64,000 nucleotides of DNA from Macrothele yani (GCA_039090855.1 CM077034.1:226923331-226987330); one strand, 5' to 3'; positions 37,454 to 49,541 are shown, counted from the stretch's first letter. The notes: generated from the letters alone by a model not told the origin. Program-made: numbers and translations.

Positions 37454-40400
37454 TTATTTTTCAGTTTTCCAGCAAATACAGCTGTATTTTGCCATAATGT
37501 TTTGATCACGTTATCCTCTGTATTCCGTTATCTATAAATTTCGTTGGTATCAGACGTCTCCTTCTTGGTGTTCTTTTTTCACTTTCTAGCCACGACCATC
37601 CCCGATTTTGGCGTCCAGGTTGAGGATGCTTGGAACTCAATACCCAAAACTTACATCCAACATCTGTACGACAGACTCCATGCCAGAATTGCACAGTGTG
37701 ACGCAGTTCATGGCGGTTCAACCTCGTACTAACCATGTTACATGGAAATGTTATTTTTCAGTTTACCAGCAAATACAGCTGTATTTTGCCATAATGTTTT
37801 GATCACGTTATCCTCTGTATTCCGTTATGTATAAATTTCGTTGGTATCAGACGTCTCCTTCTTGGTGTTCTTTTTTCACTTTCTAGCCACGACCATCCCC
37901 GATTTAGGCGTCCAGGTTGAGGATGCTTGGAACTCAATACCCCAAACTTACATCCAACATCTGTACGACAGACTCCATGCCAGAATTGCACAGTGTGACG
38001 CAGTTCATGGCGGTTCAACCTCGTACTAACCATGTTACATGGAAATGTTATTTTTCAGTTTACCAGCAAATACAGCTGTATTTTGCCATAATGTTTTGAT
38101 CACGTTATCCTCTGTATTCCGTTATGTATAAATTTCGTTGGTATCAGACGTCTCCTTCTTGGTGTTCTTTTTTCACTTTCTAGCCACGACCATCCCCGAT
38201 TTAGGCGTCCAGGTTGAGGATGCTTGGAACTCAATACCCCAAACTTCCATCCAACATCTGTACGACAGACTCCATGCCAGAATTGCACAGTGTGACGCAG
38301 TTCATGGCGGTTCAACCTCGTACTAACCATGTTACATGGAAATGTTATTTTTCAGTTTACCAGCAAATACAGCTGTATTTTGCCATAATGTTTTGATCAC
38401 GTTATCCTCTGTATTCCGTTATGTATAAATTTCGTTGGCATCAGACGTCTCCTTCTTGGTGTTCTTTTTTCACTTTCTAGCCACGACCATCCCCGATTTA
38501 GGCGTCCAGGTTGAGGATGCTTGGAACTCAATACCCAAAACTTACATCCAACATCTGTACGACAGACTCCATGCCAGAATTGCACAGTGTGACGCAGTTC
38601 ATGGCGGTTCAACCTCGTACTAACCATGTTACCTTGAAATGTTATTTTTCAGTTTTCCAGCAAATACAGCTGTATTTTGCCATAATGTTTTGATCACGTT
38701 ATCCTCTGTATTCCGTTATGTATAAATTTCGTTGGCATCAGACGTCTCCTTCTTGGTGTTCTTTTTTCACTTTCCAGCCACGACCATCCCCGATTTAGGC
38801 GTCCAGGTTGAGGATGCTTGGAACTCAATACCCAAAACTTACATCCAACATCTGTACGACAGACTCCATGCCAGAATTGCACAGTGTGACGCAGTTCATG
38901 GCGGTTCAACCTCGTACTAACCATGTTACCTTGAAATGTTATTTTTCAGTTTTCCAGCAAATACAGCTGTATTTTGCCATAATGTTTTGATCACGTTATC
39001 CTCTGTATTCCGTTATGTATAAATTTCGTTGGCATCAGACGTCTCCTTCTTGGTGTTCTTTTTTCACTTTCTAGCCACGACCATCCCCGATTTAGGCGTC
39101 CAGGTTGAAGATGCTTGGAACTCAATACCCAAAACTTACATCCAACATCTGTACGACAGACTCCATGCCAGAATTGCACAGTGTGACGCAGTTCATGGCG
39201 GTTCAACCTCGTACTAACCATGTTACATGGAAATGTTATTTTTCAGTTTACCAGCAAATACAGCTGTATTTTGCCATAATGTTTTGATCACGTTATCCTC
39301 TGTATTCCGTTATCTATAAATTTCGTTGGTATCAGACGTCTTCTTCTTGGTGTTCTTTTTTCACTTTCTAGCCATGACCATCCCCGATTGAGGCGTCCAG
39401 GTTGAGGATGCTTGGAACTCAATACCCCAAACTTACATCCAACATCTGTACGACAGACTCCATGCCAGAACTGCACAGTGTGACGCAGTTCATGGCGGTT
39501 CAACCTCGTACTAATCATGTTACATGGAAATGTTATTTTTCAGTTTACCAGCAAATACAGCTGTATTTTGCCATAATGTTTTGATCACGTTATCCTCTGT
39601 ATTCCGTTATCTATAAATTTCGTTGGCATCAGACGTCTCCTTCTTGGTGTTCTTTTTTTACTCTCTAGCCACGACCATCCCCGATTTAGGCGTCCAGGTT
39701 GAGGATGCTTGGAACTCAATACCCAAAATTTACATCCAACATCTGTACGACAGACTCCATGCCAGAATTGCACAGTGTGACGCAGTTCATGGCGGTTCAA
39801 CCTCGTACTAACCATGTTACATGGAAATGTTATTTTTCAGTTTACCAGCAAATACAGCTGTATTTTGCCATAATGTTTTGATCACGTTATCCTCTGTATT
39901 CCGTTATGTATAAATTTCGTTGGTATCAGACGTCTCCTTCTTGGTGTTCTTTTTTCACTTTCTAGCCACGACCATCCCCGATTTAGGCGTCCAGGTTGAG
40001 GATGCTTGGAACTCAATACCCCAAACTTACATCCAACATCTGTACGACAGACTCCATGCCAGAACTGCACAGTGTGACGCAGTTCATGGCGGTTCAACCT
40101 CGTACTAACCATGTTACATGGAAATGTTATTTTTCAGTTTACCAGCAAATACAGCTGTATTTTGCCATAATGTTTTGATCACGTTATCCTCTGTATTCCG
40201 TTATCTATAAATTTCGTTGGCATCAGACGTCTCCTTCTTGGTGTTCTTTTTTCACTTTCTAGCCACGACCATCCCCGATTTAGGCGTCCAGGTTGAGGAT
40301 GCTTGGAACTCAATACCCAAAACTTACATCCAACATCTGTACGACAGACTCCATGCCAGAATTGCACAGTGTGACGCAGTTCATGGCGGTTCAACCTCGT

Positions 40401-43400
40401 ACTAACCATGTTACATGGAAATGTTATTTTTCAGTTTTCCAGCAAATACAGCTGTATTTTGCGATAATGTTTTGATCACGTTATCCTCTGTATTCCGTTA
40501 TCTATAAATTTCGTTGGTATCAGACGTCTCCTTCTTGGTGTTCTTTTTTCACTTTCTAGCCACGACCATCCCCGATTTAGGCGTCCAGGTTGAGGATGCT
40601 TGGAACTCAATACCCAAAACTTACATCCAACATCTGTACGACAGACTCCATGCCAGACTTGCACAGTGTGACGCAGTTCATGGCGGTTCAACCTCGTACT
40701 AACCATGTTACATGGAAATGTTATTTTTCAGTTTACCAGCAAATACAGCTGTATTTTGCCATAATGTTTTGATCACGTTATCCTCTGTATTCCGTTATGT
40801 ATAAATTTCGTTGGTATCAGACGTCTCCTTCTTGGTGTTCTTTTTTCACTTTCTAGCCACGACCATCCCCGATTTAGGCGTCCAGGTTGAGGATGCTTGG
40901 AACTCAATACCCCAAACTTCCATCCAACATCTGTACGACAGACTCCATGCCAGAATTGCACAGTGTGACGCAGTTCATGGCGGTTCAACCTCGTACTAAC
41001 CATGTTACATGGAAATGTTATATTTTTAAGTTTACCAGCAAATACAGCTGTATTTTGCCATAATGTTTTGATCACGTTATCCTCTGTATTCCGTTATGTA
41101 TAAATTTCGTTGGCATCAGACGTCTCCTTCTTGGTGTTCTTTTTTCACTTTCTAGCCACGACCATCCCCGATTTAGGCGTCCAGGTTGAGGATGCTTGGA
41201 ACTCAATACCCAAAACTTACATCCAACATCTGTACGACAGACTCCATGCCAGAATTGCACAGTGTGACGCAGTTCATGGCGGTTCAACCTCGTACTAACC
41301 ATGTTACCTTGAAATGTTATTTTTCAGTTTTCCAGCAAATACAGCTGTATTTTGCCATAATGTTTTGATCACGTTATCCTCTGTATTCCGTTATGTATAA
41401 ATTTCGTTGGCATCAGACGTCTCCTTCTTGGTGTTCTTTTTTCACTTTCTAGCCACGACCATCCCCGATTTAGGCGTCCAGGTTGAGGATGCTTGGAACT
41501 CAATACCCAAAACTTACATCCAACATCTGTACGACAGACTCCATGCCAGAATTGCACAGTGTGACGCAGTTCATGGCGGTTCAACCTCGTACTAACCATG
41601 TTACATGGAAATGTTATTTTTCAGTTTACCAGCAAATACAGCTGTATTTTGCCATAATGTTTTGATCACGTTATCCTCTGTATTCCGTTATCTATAAATT
41701 TCGTTGGTATCAGACGTCTCCTTCTTGGTGTTCTTTTTTCACTTTCTAGCCACGACCATCCCCGATTTAGGCGTCCAGGTTGAGGATGCTTGGAACTCAA
41801 TACCCAAAACTTACATCCAACATCTGTACGACAGACTCCATGCCAGAATTGCACAGTGTGACGCAGTTCATGGCGGTTCAACCTCGTACTAACCATGTTA
41901 CCTTGAAATGTTATTTTTCAGTTTTCCAGCAAATACAGCTGTATTTTGCCATAATGTTTTGATCACGTTATCCTCTGTATTCCGTTATGTATAAATTTCG
42001 TTGGCATCAGACGTCTCCTTCTTGGTGTTCTTTTTTCACTTTCTAGCCACGACCATCCCCGATTTAGGCGTCCAGGTTGAGGATGCTTGGAACTCAATAC
42101 CCAAAACTTACATCCAACATCTGTACGACAGACTCCATGCCAGAATTGCACAGTGTGACGCAGTTCATGGCGGTTCAACCTCGTACTAACCATGTTACAT
42201 GGAAATGTTATTTTTCAGTTTACCAGCAAATACAGCTGTATTTTGCCATAATGTTTTGATCACGTTATCCTCTGTATTCCGTTATCTATAAATTTCGTTG
42301 GTATCAGACGTCTCCTTCTTGGTGTTCTTTTTTCACTTTCTAGCCACGACCATCCCCGATTTAGGCGTCCAGGTTGAGGATGCTTGGAACTCAATACCCA
42401 AAACTTACATCCAACATCTGTACGACAGACTCCATGCCAGAATTGCACAGTGTGACGCAGTTCATGGCGGTTCAACCTCGTACTAACCATGTTACCTTGA
42501 AATGTTATTTTTCAGTTTTCCAGCAAATACAGCTGTATTTTGCCATAATGTTTTGATCACGTTATCCTCTGTATTCCGTTATGTATAAATTTCGTTGGCA
42601 TCAGACGTCTCCTTCTTGGTGTTCTTTTTTCACTTTCTAGCCACGACCATCCCCGATTTAGGCGTCCAGGTTGAGGATGCTTGGAACTCAATACCCAAAA
42701 CTTACATCCAACATCTGTACGACAGACTCCATGCCGGAATTGCACAGTGTGACGCAGTTCATGGCGGTTCAACCTCGTACTAACCATGTTACATGGAAAT
42801 GTTATTTTTCAGTTTACCAGCAAATACAGCTGTATTTTGCCATAATGTTTTGATCACGTTATCCTCTGTATTCCGTTATCTATAAATTTCGTTGGTATCA
42901 GACGTCTTCTTCTTGGTGTTCTTTTTTCACTTTCTAGCCATGACCATCCCCGATTGAGGCGTCCAGGTTGAGGATGCTTGGAACTCAATACCCCAAACTT
43001 ACATCCAACATCTGTACGACAGACTCCATGCCAGAACTGCACAGTGTGACGCAGTTCATGGCGGTTCAACCTCGTACTAACCATGTTACATGGAAATGTT
43101 ATTTTTCAGTTTACCAGCAAATACAGCTGTATTTTGCCATAATGTTTTGATCACGTTATCCTCTGTATTCCGTTATCTATAAATTTCGTTGGCATCAGAC
43201 GTCTCCTTCTTGGTGTTCTTTTTTCACTTTCTAGCCACGACCATCCCCGATTTAGGCGTCCAGGTTGAGGATGCTTGGAACTCAATACCCAAAACTTACA
43301 TCCAACATCTGTACGACAGACTCCATGCCAGAATTGCACAGTGTGACGCAGTTCATGGCGGTTCAACCTCGTACTAACCATGTTACATGGAAATGTTATT

Positions 43401-46400
43401 TTTCAGTTTACCAGCAAATACAGCTGTATTTTGCCATAATGTTTTGATCACGTTATCCTCTGTATTCCGTTATGTATAAATTTCGTTGGTATCAGACGTC
43501 TCCTTCTTGGTGTTCTTTTTTCACTTTCTAGCCACGACCATCCCCGATTTAGGCGTCCAGGTTGAGGATGCTTGGAACTCAATACCCCAAACTTACATCC
43601 AACATCTGTACGACAGACTCCATGCCAGAACTGCACAGTGTGACGCAGTTCATGGCGGTTCAACCTCGTACTAACCATGTTACATGGAAATGTTATTTTT
43701 CAGTTTACCAGCAAATACAGCTGTATTTTGCCATAATGTTTTGATCACGTTATCCTCTGTATTCCGTTATCTATAAATTTCGTTGGCATCAGACGTCTCC
43801 TTCTTGGTGTTCTTTTTTCACTTTCTAGCCACGACCATCCCCGATTTAGGCGTCCAGGTTGAGGATGCTTGGAACTCAATACCCAAAACTTACATCCAAC
43901 ATCTGTACGACAGACTCCATGCCAGAATTGCACAGTGTGACGCAGTTCATGGCGGTTCAACCTCGTACTAACCATGTTACATGGAAATGTTATTTTTCAG
44001 TTTTCCAGCAAATACAGCTGTATTTTGCCATAATGTTTTGATCACGTTATCCTCTGTATTCCGTTATCTATAAATTTCGTTGGTATCAGACGTCTCCTTC
44101 TTGGTGTTCTTTTTTCACTTTCTAGCCACGACCATCCCCGATTTAGGCGTCCAGGTTGAGGATGCTTGGAACACAATACCCCAAACTTACATCCAACATC
44201 TGTACGACAGACTCCATGCCAGAACTGCACAGTGTGACGCAGTTCATGGCGGTTCAACCTCGTACTAACCATGTTACCTTGAAATGTTATTTTTCAGTTT
44301 TCCAGCAAATACAGCTGTATTTTGCCATAATGTTTTGATCACGTTATCCTCTGTATTCCGTTATGTATAAATTTCTTTGGCATCAGACGTCTCCTTCTTG
44401 GTGTTCTTTTTTCACTTTCTAGCCACGACCATCCCCGATTTAGGCGTCCAGGTTGAGGATGCTTGGAACTCAATACCCAAAACTTACATCCAACATCTGT
44501 ACGACAGACTCCATGCCAGAACTGCACAGTGTGACGCAGTTCATATCGGTTCAACCTCGTACTAACCATGTTACATGGAAATGTTATTTTTCAGTTTACC
44601 AGCAAATACAGCTGTATTTTGCCATAATGTTTTGATCACGTTATCCTCTGTATTCCGTTATCTATAAATTTCGTTGGCATCAGACGTCTCCTTCTTGGTG
44701 TTCTTTTTTCACTTTCTAGCCACGACCATCCCCGATTTAGGCGTCCAGGTTGAGGATGCTTGGAACTCAATACCCAAAACTTACATCCAACATCTGTACG
44801 ACAGACTCCATGCCAGAACTGCACAGTGTGACGCAGTTCATGGCGGTTCAACCTCGTACTAACCATGTTACATGGAAATGTTATTTTTCAGTTTACCAGC
44901 AAATACAGCTGTATTTTGCCATAATGTTTTGATCACGTTATCCTCTGTATTCCGTTATCTATAAATTTCGTTGGCATCAGACGTCTCCTTCTTGGTGTTC
45001 TTTTTTCACTTTCTAGCCACGACCATCCCCGATTTAGGCGTCCAGGTTGAGGATGCTTGGAACTCAATACCCAAAACTTACATCCAACATCTGTACGACA
45101 GACTCCATGCCAGAACTGCACAGTGTGACGCAGTTCATGGCGGTTCAACCTCGTACTAACCATGTTACATGGAAATGTTATTTTTCAGTTTACCAGCAAA
45201 TACAGCTGTATTTTGCCATAATGTTTTGATCACGTTATCCTCTGTATTCCGTTATCTATAAATTTCGTTGGCATCAGACGTCTCCTTCTTGGTGTTCTTT
45301 TTTCACTTTCTAGCCACGACCATCCCCGATTTAGGCGTCCAGGTTGAGGATGCTTGGAACTCAATACCCCAAACTTACATCCAACATCTGTACGACAGAC
45401 TCCATGCCAGAATTGCACAGTGTGACGCAGTTCATGGCGGTTCAACCTCGTACTAACCATGTTACATGGAAATGTTATTTTTCAGTTTACCAGCAAATAC
45501 AGCTGTATTTTGCCATAATGTTTTGATCACGTTATCCTCTGTATTCCGTTATCTATAAATTTCGTTGGTATCAGACGTCTCCTTCTTGGTGTTCTTTTTT
45601 CACTTTCTAGCCACGACCATCCCCGATTTAGGCGTCCAGGTTGAGGATGCTTGGAACTCAATACCCCAAACTTACATCCAACATCTGTACGACAGACTCC
45701 ATGCCAGAACTGCACAGTGTGACGCAGTTCATGGCGGTTCAACCTCGTACTAACCATGTTACCTTGAAATGTTATTTTTCAGTTTTCCAGCAAATACAGC
45801 TGTATTTTGCCATAATGTTTTGATCACGTTATCCTCTGTATTCCGTTATGTATAAATTTCGTTGGCATCAGACGTCTCCTTCTTGGTGTTCTTTTTTCAC
45901 TTTCTAGCCACGACCATCCCCGATTTAGGCGTCCAGGTTGAGGATGCTTGGAACTCAATACCCAAAACTTACATCCAACATCTGTACGACAGACTCCATG
46001 CCAGAATTGCACAGTGTGACGCAGTTCATGGCGGTTCAACCTCGTACTAACCATGTTACCTTGAAATGTTATTTTTCAGTTTTCCAGCAAATACAGCTGT
46101 ATTTTGCCATAATGTTTTGATCACGTTATCCTCTGTATTCCGTTATGTATAAATTTCGTTGGCATCAGACGTCTCCTTCTTGGTGTTCTTTTTTCACTTT
46201 CTAGCCACGACCATCCCCGATTGAGGCGTCCAGGTTGAGGATGCTTGCAACTCAATACCCCAAACTTACATCCAACATCTGTACGACAGACTCCATGCCA
46301 GAATTGCACAGTGTGACGCAGTTCATGGCGGTTCAACCTCGTACTAACCATGTTACATGGAAATGTTATTTTTCAGTTTACCAGCAAATACAGCTGTATT

Positions 46401-46508
46401 TTGCCATAATGTTTTGATCACGTTATCCTCTGTATTCCGTTATGTATAAATTTCGTTGGTATCAGACGTCTCCTTCTTGGTGTTCTTTTTTCACTTTCCG
46501 CCAGTGTA

Positions 46509-46900
46509 TTTTCAAACTTCATTTCATGTGCGGGAAAAATTACAAGTATGCATGTTCGTAACCATTAGGGGGGGGGGGTGAAATCAGTACAAGGCAAGTT
46601 TTTTTTTCATTTATTTATTTCTGTGTATACATTGTGCTCAGAGTTACACATTCTCAATATCAATTTAGTCTATTTGGCATCCTCAAAACCTTTTTATTTA
46701 TATCTGTATGCCCTGCAACATTTTGCAGATAAATAGTAAGATTTATCTTTAATTCCTTCAATTTCAAAATACACAAAGGGAGGGGGAGAGGCTAAGTTGT
46801 TAAAACCACACAAAAATATACACTGTATTAGCATTATTATTATTATTATTTTTTTTGCGACTTATTTTCCCAAATACGTTCTCAGTAATAATTTAGTATA
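46509..46900. other. Right flank of the Tc1-C element, no gene
   Basis: Continuation of the diverged repeat field, with a G run near 46568, T and ATT repeats, and AT-rich sequence. No coding or structural feature is recognised. Confidence 0.6.
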
Positions 46901-46902
46901 TA

Positions 46903-47085
46903 CACTATCTACCAACAAGTAATTGGACACCCCTGCAATCGACGATATCTGCGGTCCTGATACACGTCACGGCCGCCGCCGTTAAATATCGTGTGGGAAA
47001 CAACAACGCAACCAGTCGCATGCAAGATGCCACGCAGTCCGGAGCTCTCTGATTTCGAGAAAGGTGTAATCGTCGGTATCACAGT
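46903..47085 (+). mobile_element. Tc1-like element, family B, copy 1: 5' end fragment
   Basis: Starts after TA (46901-46902) with CACTATCTACCAACAAGTAA and contains the transposase start at 47026 (MPRSPELSDFEKGVIVG). It stops being collinear with the other family-B copies at about 47085. The next sequence is a transposase C terminus on the opposite strand. Confidence 0.88.
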
Positions 47086-47095
47086 TTATTCACCT

Positions 47096-47302
47096 TCAAT
47101 AGTTGGTGGAGTCTCCACGAGCGGCGATTACAGCTGCGACCGTCCTCCGGGGCATACTCTCAACCAGGCGTTGTACGACGGCTAGCGGTATTTTCTTCCA
47201 CTTTGCTTGGAGAAGACAGGTCAGTTCCTTCACCGATTTCGGACGGTGGGGGCACCCCTTAAGTCGAAGCTCCAACTCGTCCCAGAGGTGCTCGATAGGG
47301 TT
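47096..47302 (-). pseudogene. Tc1-like transposase C-terminal fragment
   Basis: The minus strand reads 68 codons and a stop: NPIEHLWDELELRL (containing the catalytic Glu), then PKSVKELTCLLQAKWKKIPL, then VVQRLVESMPRR and a GDSTNY end, followed directly by AATAAA. It is the missing C-terminal part expected of a family-B transposase, but it faces the 5' fragment at 46903-47085. The catalytic Asp residues are absent. It is either an inverted internal piece of the same copy or a separate fragment. Confidence 0.85.
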
Positions 47303-48053
47303 AAGGTATTATCGCTCGGATTCCTAATTGGGTTCACCCGGCGTAATATTGGGAGCCAAGGGAGTGTCGAGTGGATTGTGATTCTGCGATTCCCTAATTT
47401 AGGGCTGACGCAGCTTCAGAATCCACTGACGGGGCGTTGTGTATCACACAGCAGATTTCCCTTTGGGAGTCAAAGGGTCCGCTGTGTGCCGCAATATTTC
47501 TGTGAACGTCTAGATTTAAAATAAAAAGCATAAATGAAGTGATTTGGTAAGTTCCTGTTCCAAAAGTTATATATATTCTCCAAATAATCTAGGGTTGAGC
47601 ACACATATTGTAGTTAACGATACAATCATCATGGAACCGAGACAAAATTAACAACAAAAACAATTTATTGGTTGTGATTTGGCATAATAATAAATATACG
47701 CTCATGATATTAGCAAAAATGATTTAAGACTCTTTGACAGGAACCTGTACTCATTTAACTATTTGCTTATAAAAATATTAATTCTATGTGTGGACTGCTC
47801 CGATAAAGATTTTGTGAGGGGACACCAAAGAAAGAATAGGATGGATTTCCTACCTTAACATCCGAACCTGGCCTAGATATCGCGCTGCTGACCACTCCTG
47901 ATCCGGGAGAATTCTCGTCCGGTGGCTATTATAGCTTCCATTCGGAGCTGCGAACGTCGTATGGGATCTAATGGTCATTAGTGGGTTCATCCGAAAACCT
48001 CGGTTTGGGATCTCCCATCTGCAGCTTACGGTAGCTTCCTAGGTGACAGTCAT
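47303..48053. other. Unassigned sequence
   Basis: No recognisable domain. It contains imperfect inverted motifs (for example ATTCCCTAATTTAGGG near 47391 and paired CACAGCAGA/CCGCTGTGTG near 47445-47485), suggesting a short decayed element, then AT-rich DNA up to the SINE target site. Confidence 0.5.
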
Positions 48054-48279
48054 TTTTTTTTTTTTTTTTTGGTTGGAGGTTTAACGACCACCGTGAGCAA
48101 CTCAATGGGCTATAAGCAGTCGCCCGTCCCTAATTTAGGGTCACTGGTTCCAGGGATCGGAGAGAACCAGTGTCGTAAGACAAACACAACATCCATGCCT
48201 GACCGGGATTCGAACCCGGACCCCTTACGGACGAATGATCAGAGGCCAGCGCCTTAGACCACTGCGCCACCGGGGCGGC
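48054..48279 (-). mobile_element. tRNA-derived SINE (family 1)
   Basis: Minus-strand full-length copy with a T-run tail at 48054 and a head ending CCACCGGGGCGGC at 48279. The 11-bp duplication GTGACAGTCAT flanks it at 48043-48053 and 48280-48290. Confidence 0.96.
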
Positions 48280-48290
48280 GTGACAGTCAT

Positions 48291-48614
48291 GGAGGACAGT
48301 GCACGCGATGCACGCCGGGAAACCAGCCAAGGTAAAAAGTTTCGTGCAAAAACTGTAAACGTGAAGTGACGAAGTTCTTCTCTTCTCTTATAAAATCTTG
48401 ACGACGACCCCCAAGAAGACCCACACTACCTGAAAACATCCCATCATCCAATCACTAGCTGGCAAACACAAGCCTCCCTGAATTAAATTCCCCAATGTAG
48501 ATCTCACTGGTCGGAAAATTAACATTTTGATCTTCCATTCGTTAGGGGTTCAAGATTCCTACCCGTTCCAGTGAAATTCTGAGAACCCTTCGTTACGTTT
48601 CCCGCCTGATACTA
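48291..48614. other. Intergenic, no feature seen
   Basis: No domain, fold or repeat recognised between the SINE target duplication and the mariner-like element. Confidence 0.55.
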
Positions 48615-49277
48615 CTAGGGGTGTTCAAATGAAAAGGTACGAAACGACACTGTGGGTATAAATGAAGACTTTATTCAAAGTATACACCATAGGCCGTAGC
48701 ACAACGATCCCATTGATTAACGAGCCGAAGGATTCCTTGTTCCCAGAATTCCTGTGGCCGTGACGAGACCCAGTCCTGCACAGCGTCCTTGAGTTCGTCG
48801 TCCGAGTGAAAGCGCTTCCCTTTCAGATGTTTTTTTCAGGGGACCAAACACATGGAAATCGCAGGGCGACATTTCCGGGCTGTAGGGCGGATGGTGAAGC
48901 TGCTCCCACTGGAATTTGGCCAGTTCCGCGTGTGTGAGGCTGGAGACGTGTGGACGCGCGTTATCATGGAGCAGAACCACACCCTCCGTGAGCAGCCCCG
49001 GTCTTTTGTTCTTGATCGACCTCCGTAGGCTTCGGAGTGTCTCACAGTACACATCGGAGTTAATGGTTCGTCTGTGCTGGAGGAATTCAACAAGTTGTCA
49101 ATTGGACGGCGCTCTTTATAAGAGCCTCTGCTCTCTCCTGCGCATGCTCCGATCCACGCCGGCGACTCTAATCGCATCCCTAGATGTGTCGCTACGTTCT
49201 CCCATAGCGACATAGGCAAATATGTTAACGGTTACGTTCTTATGACGTTTCGTACCTTTTCATTTGAACACCCCTAG
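48615..49277 (-). mobile_element. Deleted mariner-like element (663 bp)
   Basis: Near-perfect terminal inverted repeats of about 33 bp, starting CTAGGGGTGTTCAAATGAAA, are bounded by TA at 48613-48614 and 49278-49279. The interior carries only the C-terminal part of a mariner transposase on the minus strand plus 5' sequence, so a large internal deletion has removed the first catalytic Asp and most of the N terminus. It is therefore non-autonomous. Confidence 0.92.
48671..49060 (-). pseudogene. mariner transposase C-terminal remnant
   Basis: The minus strand reads LLHDNARPH (second catalytic Asp), HHPPYSPEMSPCDFHVFGPL (third Asp, with 34 residues between the two, the mariner DD34D spacing), then a frameshift in the T run at about 48832-48838. 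In the corrected frame it continues KHLKGKRFHSDDELKDA to a stop at 48671. The first Asp motif (TGDE in mariners) is deleted. Confidence 0.9.
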
Positions 49278-49320
49278 TACTCCCGGCCGTAAATCCTTAC
49301 CGCAATTAAACTGCTAGCTC

Positions 49321-49501
49321 TGTAACGTACCAGGAGATGTGACGTACCTGCCAGAAGGACGCACACGACATAAAGGCAGATAGGAATCAGAATAAAACGT
49401 CCGCGTAGCTCAATTGGTAGAGTGACTTATTCCGGAATGAGGGGATCCGGGTTCGAATCCCGGCGTAGACCAAAAATGACGGAGAAATTCACTTCGTTAT
49501 A
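49321..49501 (+). repeat. 5' LTR of the TRIM
   Basis: 181 bp. It contains a CATAAAGG stretch (about 49369-49376) 24-29 nt upstream of the tRNA-like segment and AATAAA (49391-49396) just before it. Downstream of the tRNA-like segment it reads AAAAATGACGGAGAAATT and ends CGTTATA. Confidence 0.87.
49399..49470 (+). tRNA. tRNA-like segment in the 5' LTR
   Basis: 72 nt. The A box TAGCTCAATTGG matches the pol III consensus, as does the B box GGTTCGAATCC. The acceptor stem GTCCGCG/CGTAGAC keeps 6 of 7 pairs, one of them G-U. The anticodon arm pairs only with an 8-nt loop centred on CCGG. Not expected to act as a normal tRNA. Confidence 0.7.
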
Positions 49502-49502
49502 A

Positions 49503-49514
49503 TGGCGCCCGAAC
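49503..49514 (+). promoter_or_regulatory. Primer binding site of the TRIM
   Basis: TGGCGCCCGAAC, one base after the 5' LTR, is complementary to the 3' end, including CCA, of animal tRNA-Lys(UUU). A lysine primer is common among animal LTR retroelements. Complementarity appears to end after 12 nt. Confidence 0.85.
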
Positions 49515-49541
49515 TATCCGGATGACCCGACCGTTCACAAT

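Larger units (their letters stand above)
28478..46498 (+). repeat. 297-bp satellite derived from the Tc1-C 3' end (about 59 copies)
   Basis: Each monomer runs from AGCCACGACCATCCCCGATT in the last part of the transposase, through the stop codon and 3' untranslated region, to CACTTTC inside the right terminal repeat, and then restarts. The first unit starts at 28478, the second at 28775, and the last joins the intact right end at 46498-46506. Only the outer 8 bp of the terminal repeat are missing from internal units. Variant bases (TATTTTTAAG versus TATTTTTCAG, GATTGAGG versus GATTTAGG, TTGAAGATG) mark monomers and show higher-order duplication. Open frames of 60-76 codons on both strands repeat with the array and are not genes. 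Confidence 0.97.
27375..46506 (+). mobile_element. Tc1-like element, family C, with an 18-kb internal satellite
   Basis: The left end begins CACTGGCGGAAAGTGAAAAA after TA at 27373-27374. The right end, 46506, ends in CACTTTCCGCCAGTG followed by TA at 46507-46508. The inner terminal repeat (about 36 bp) matches on both sides apart from one base in the A run. The host flanks are the same diverged repeat field on both sides. Between the ends lie one degraded transposase gene and about 59 tandem copies of the element's own 3' end. An unexpanded element would be about 1.6 kb, so internal duplication has grown it about twelvefold. Confidence 0.93.

Noticed and set aside
28648..46417. Dozens of 60-100 codon frames on both strands across the 297-bp array
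   Set aside because: They recur with every monomer; the plus-strand frame ending GGSTSY is only the transposase C terminus, and the others are shadows.
28478..46498. CRISPR array
   Set aside because: Tandem units are contiguous without variable spacers, far too long, and derive from a transposon in an animal-type genome.
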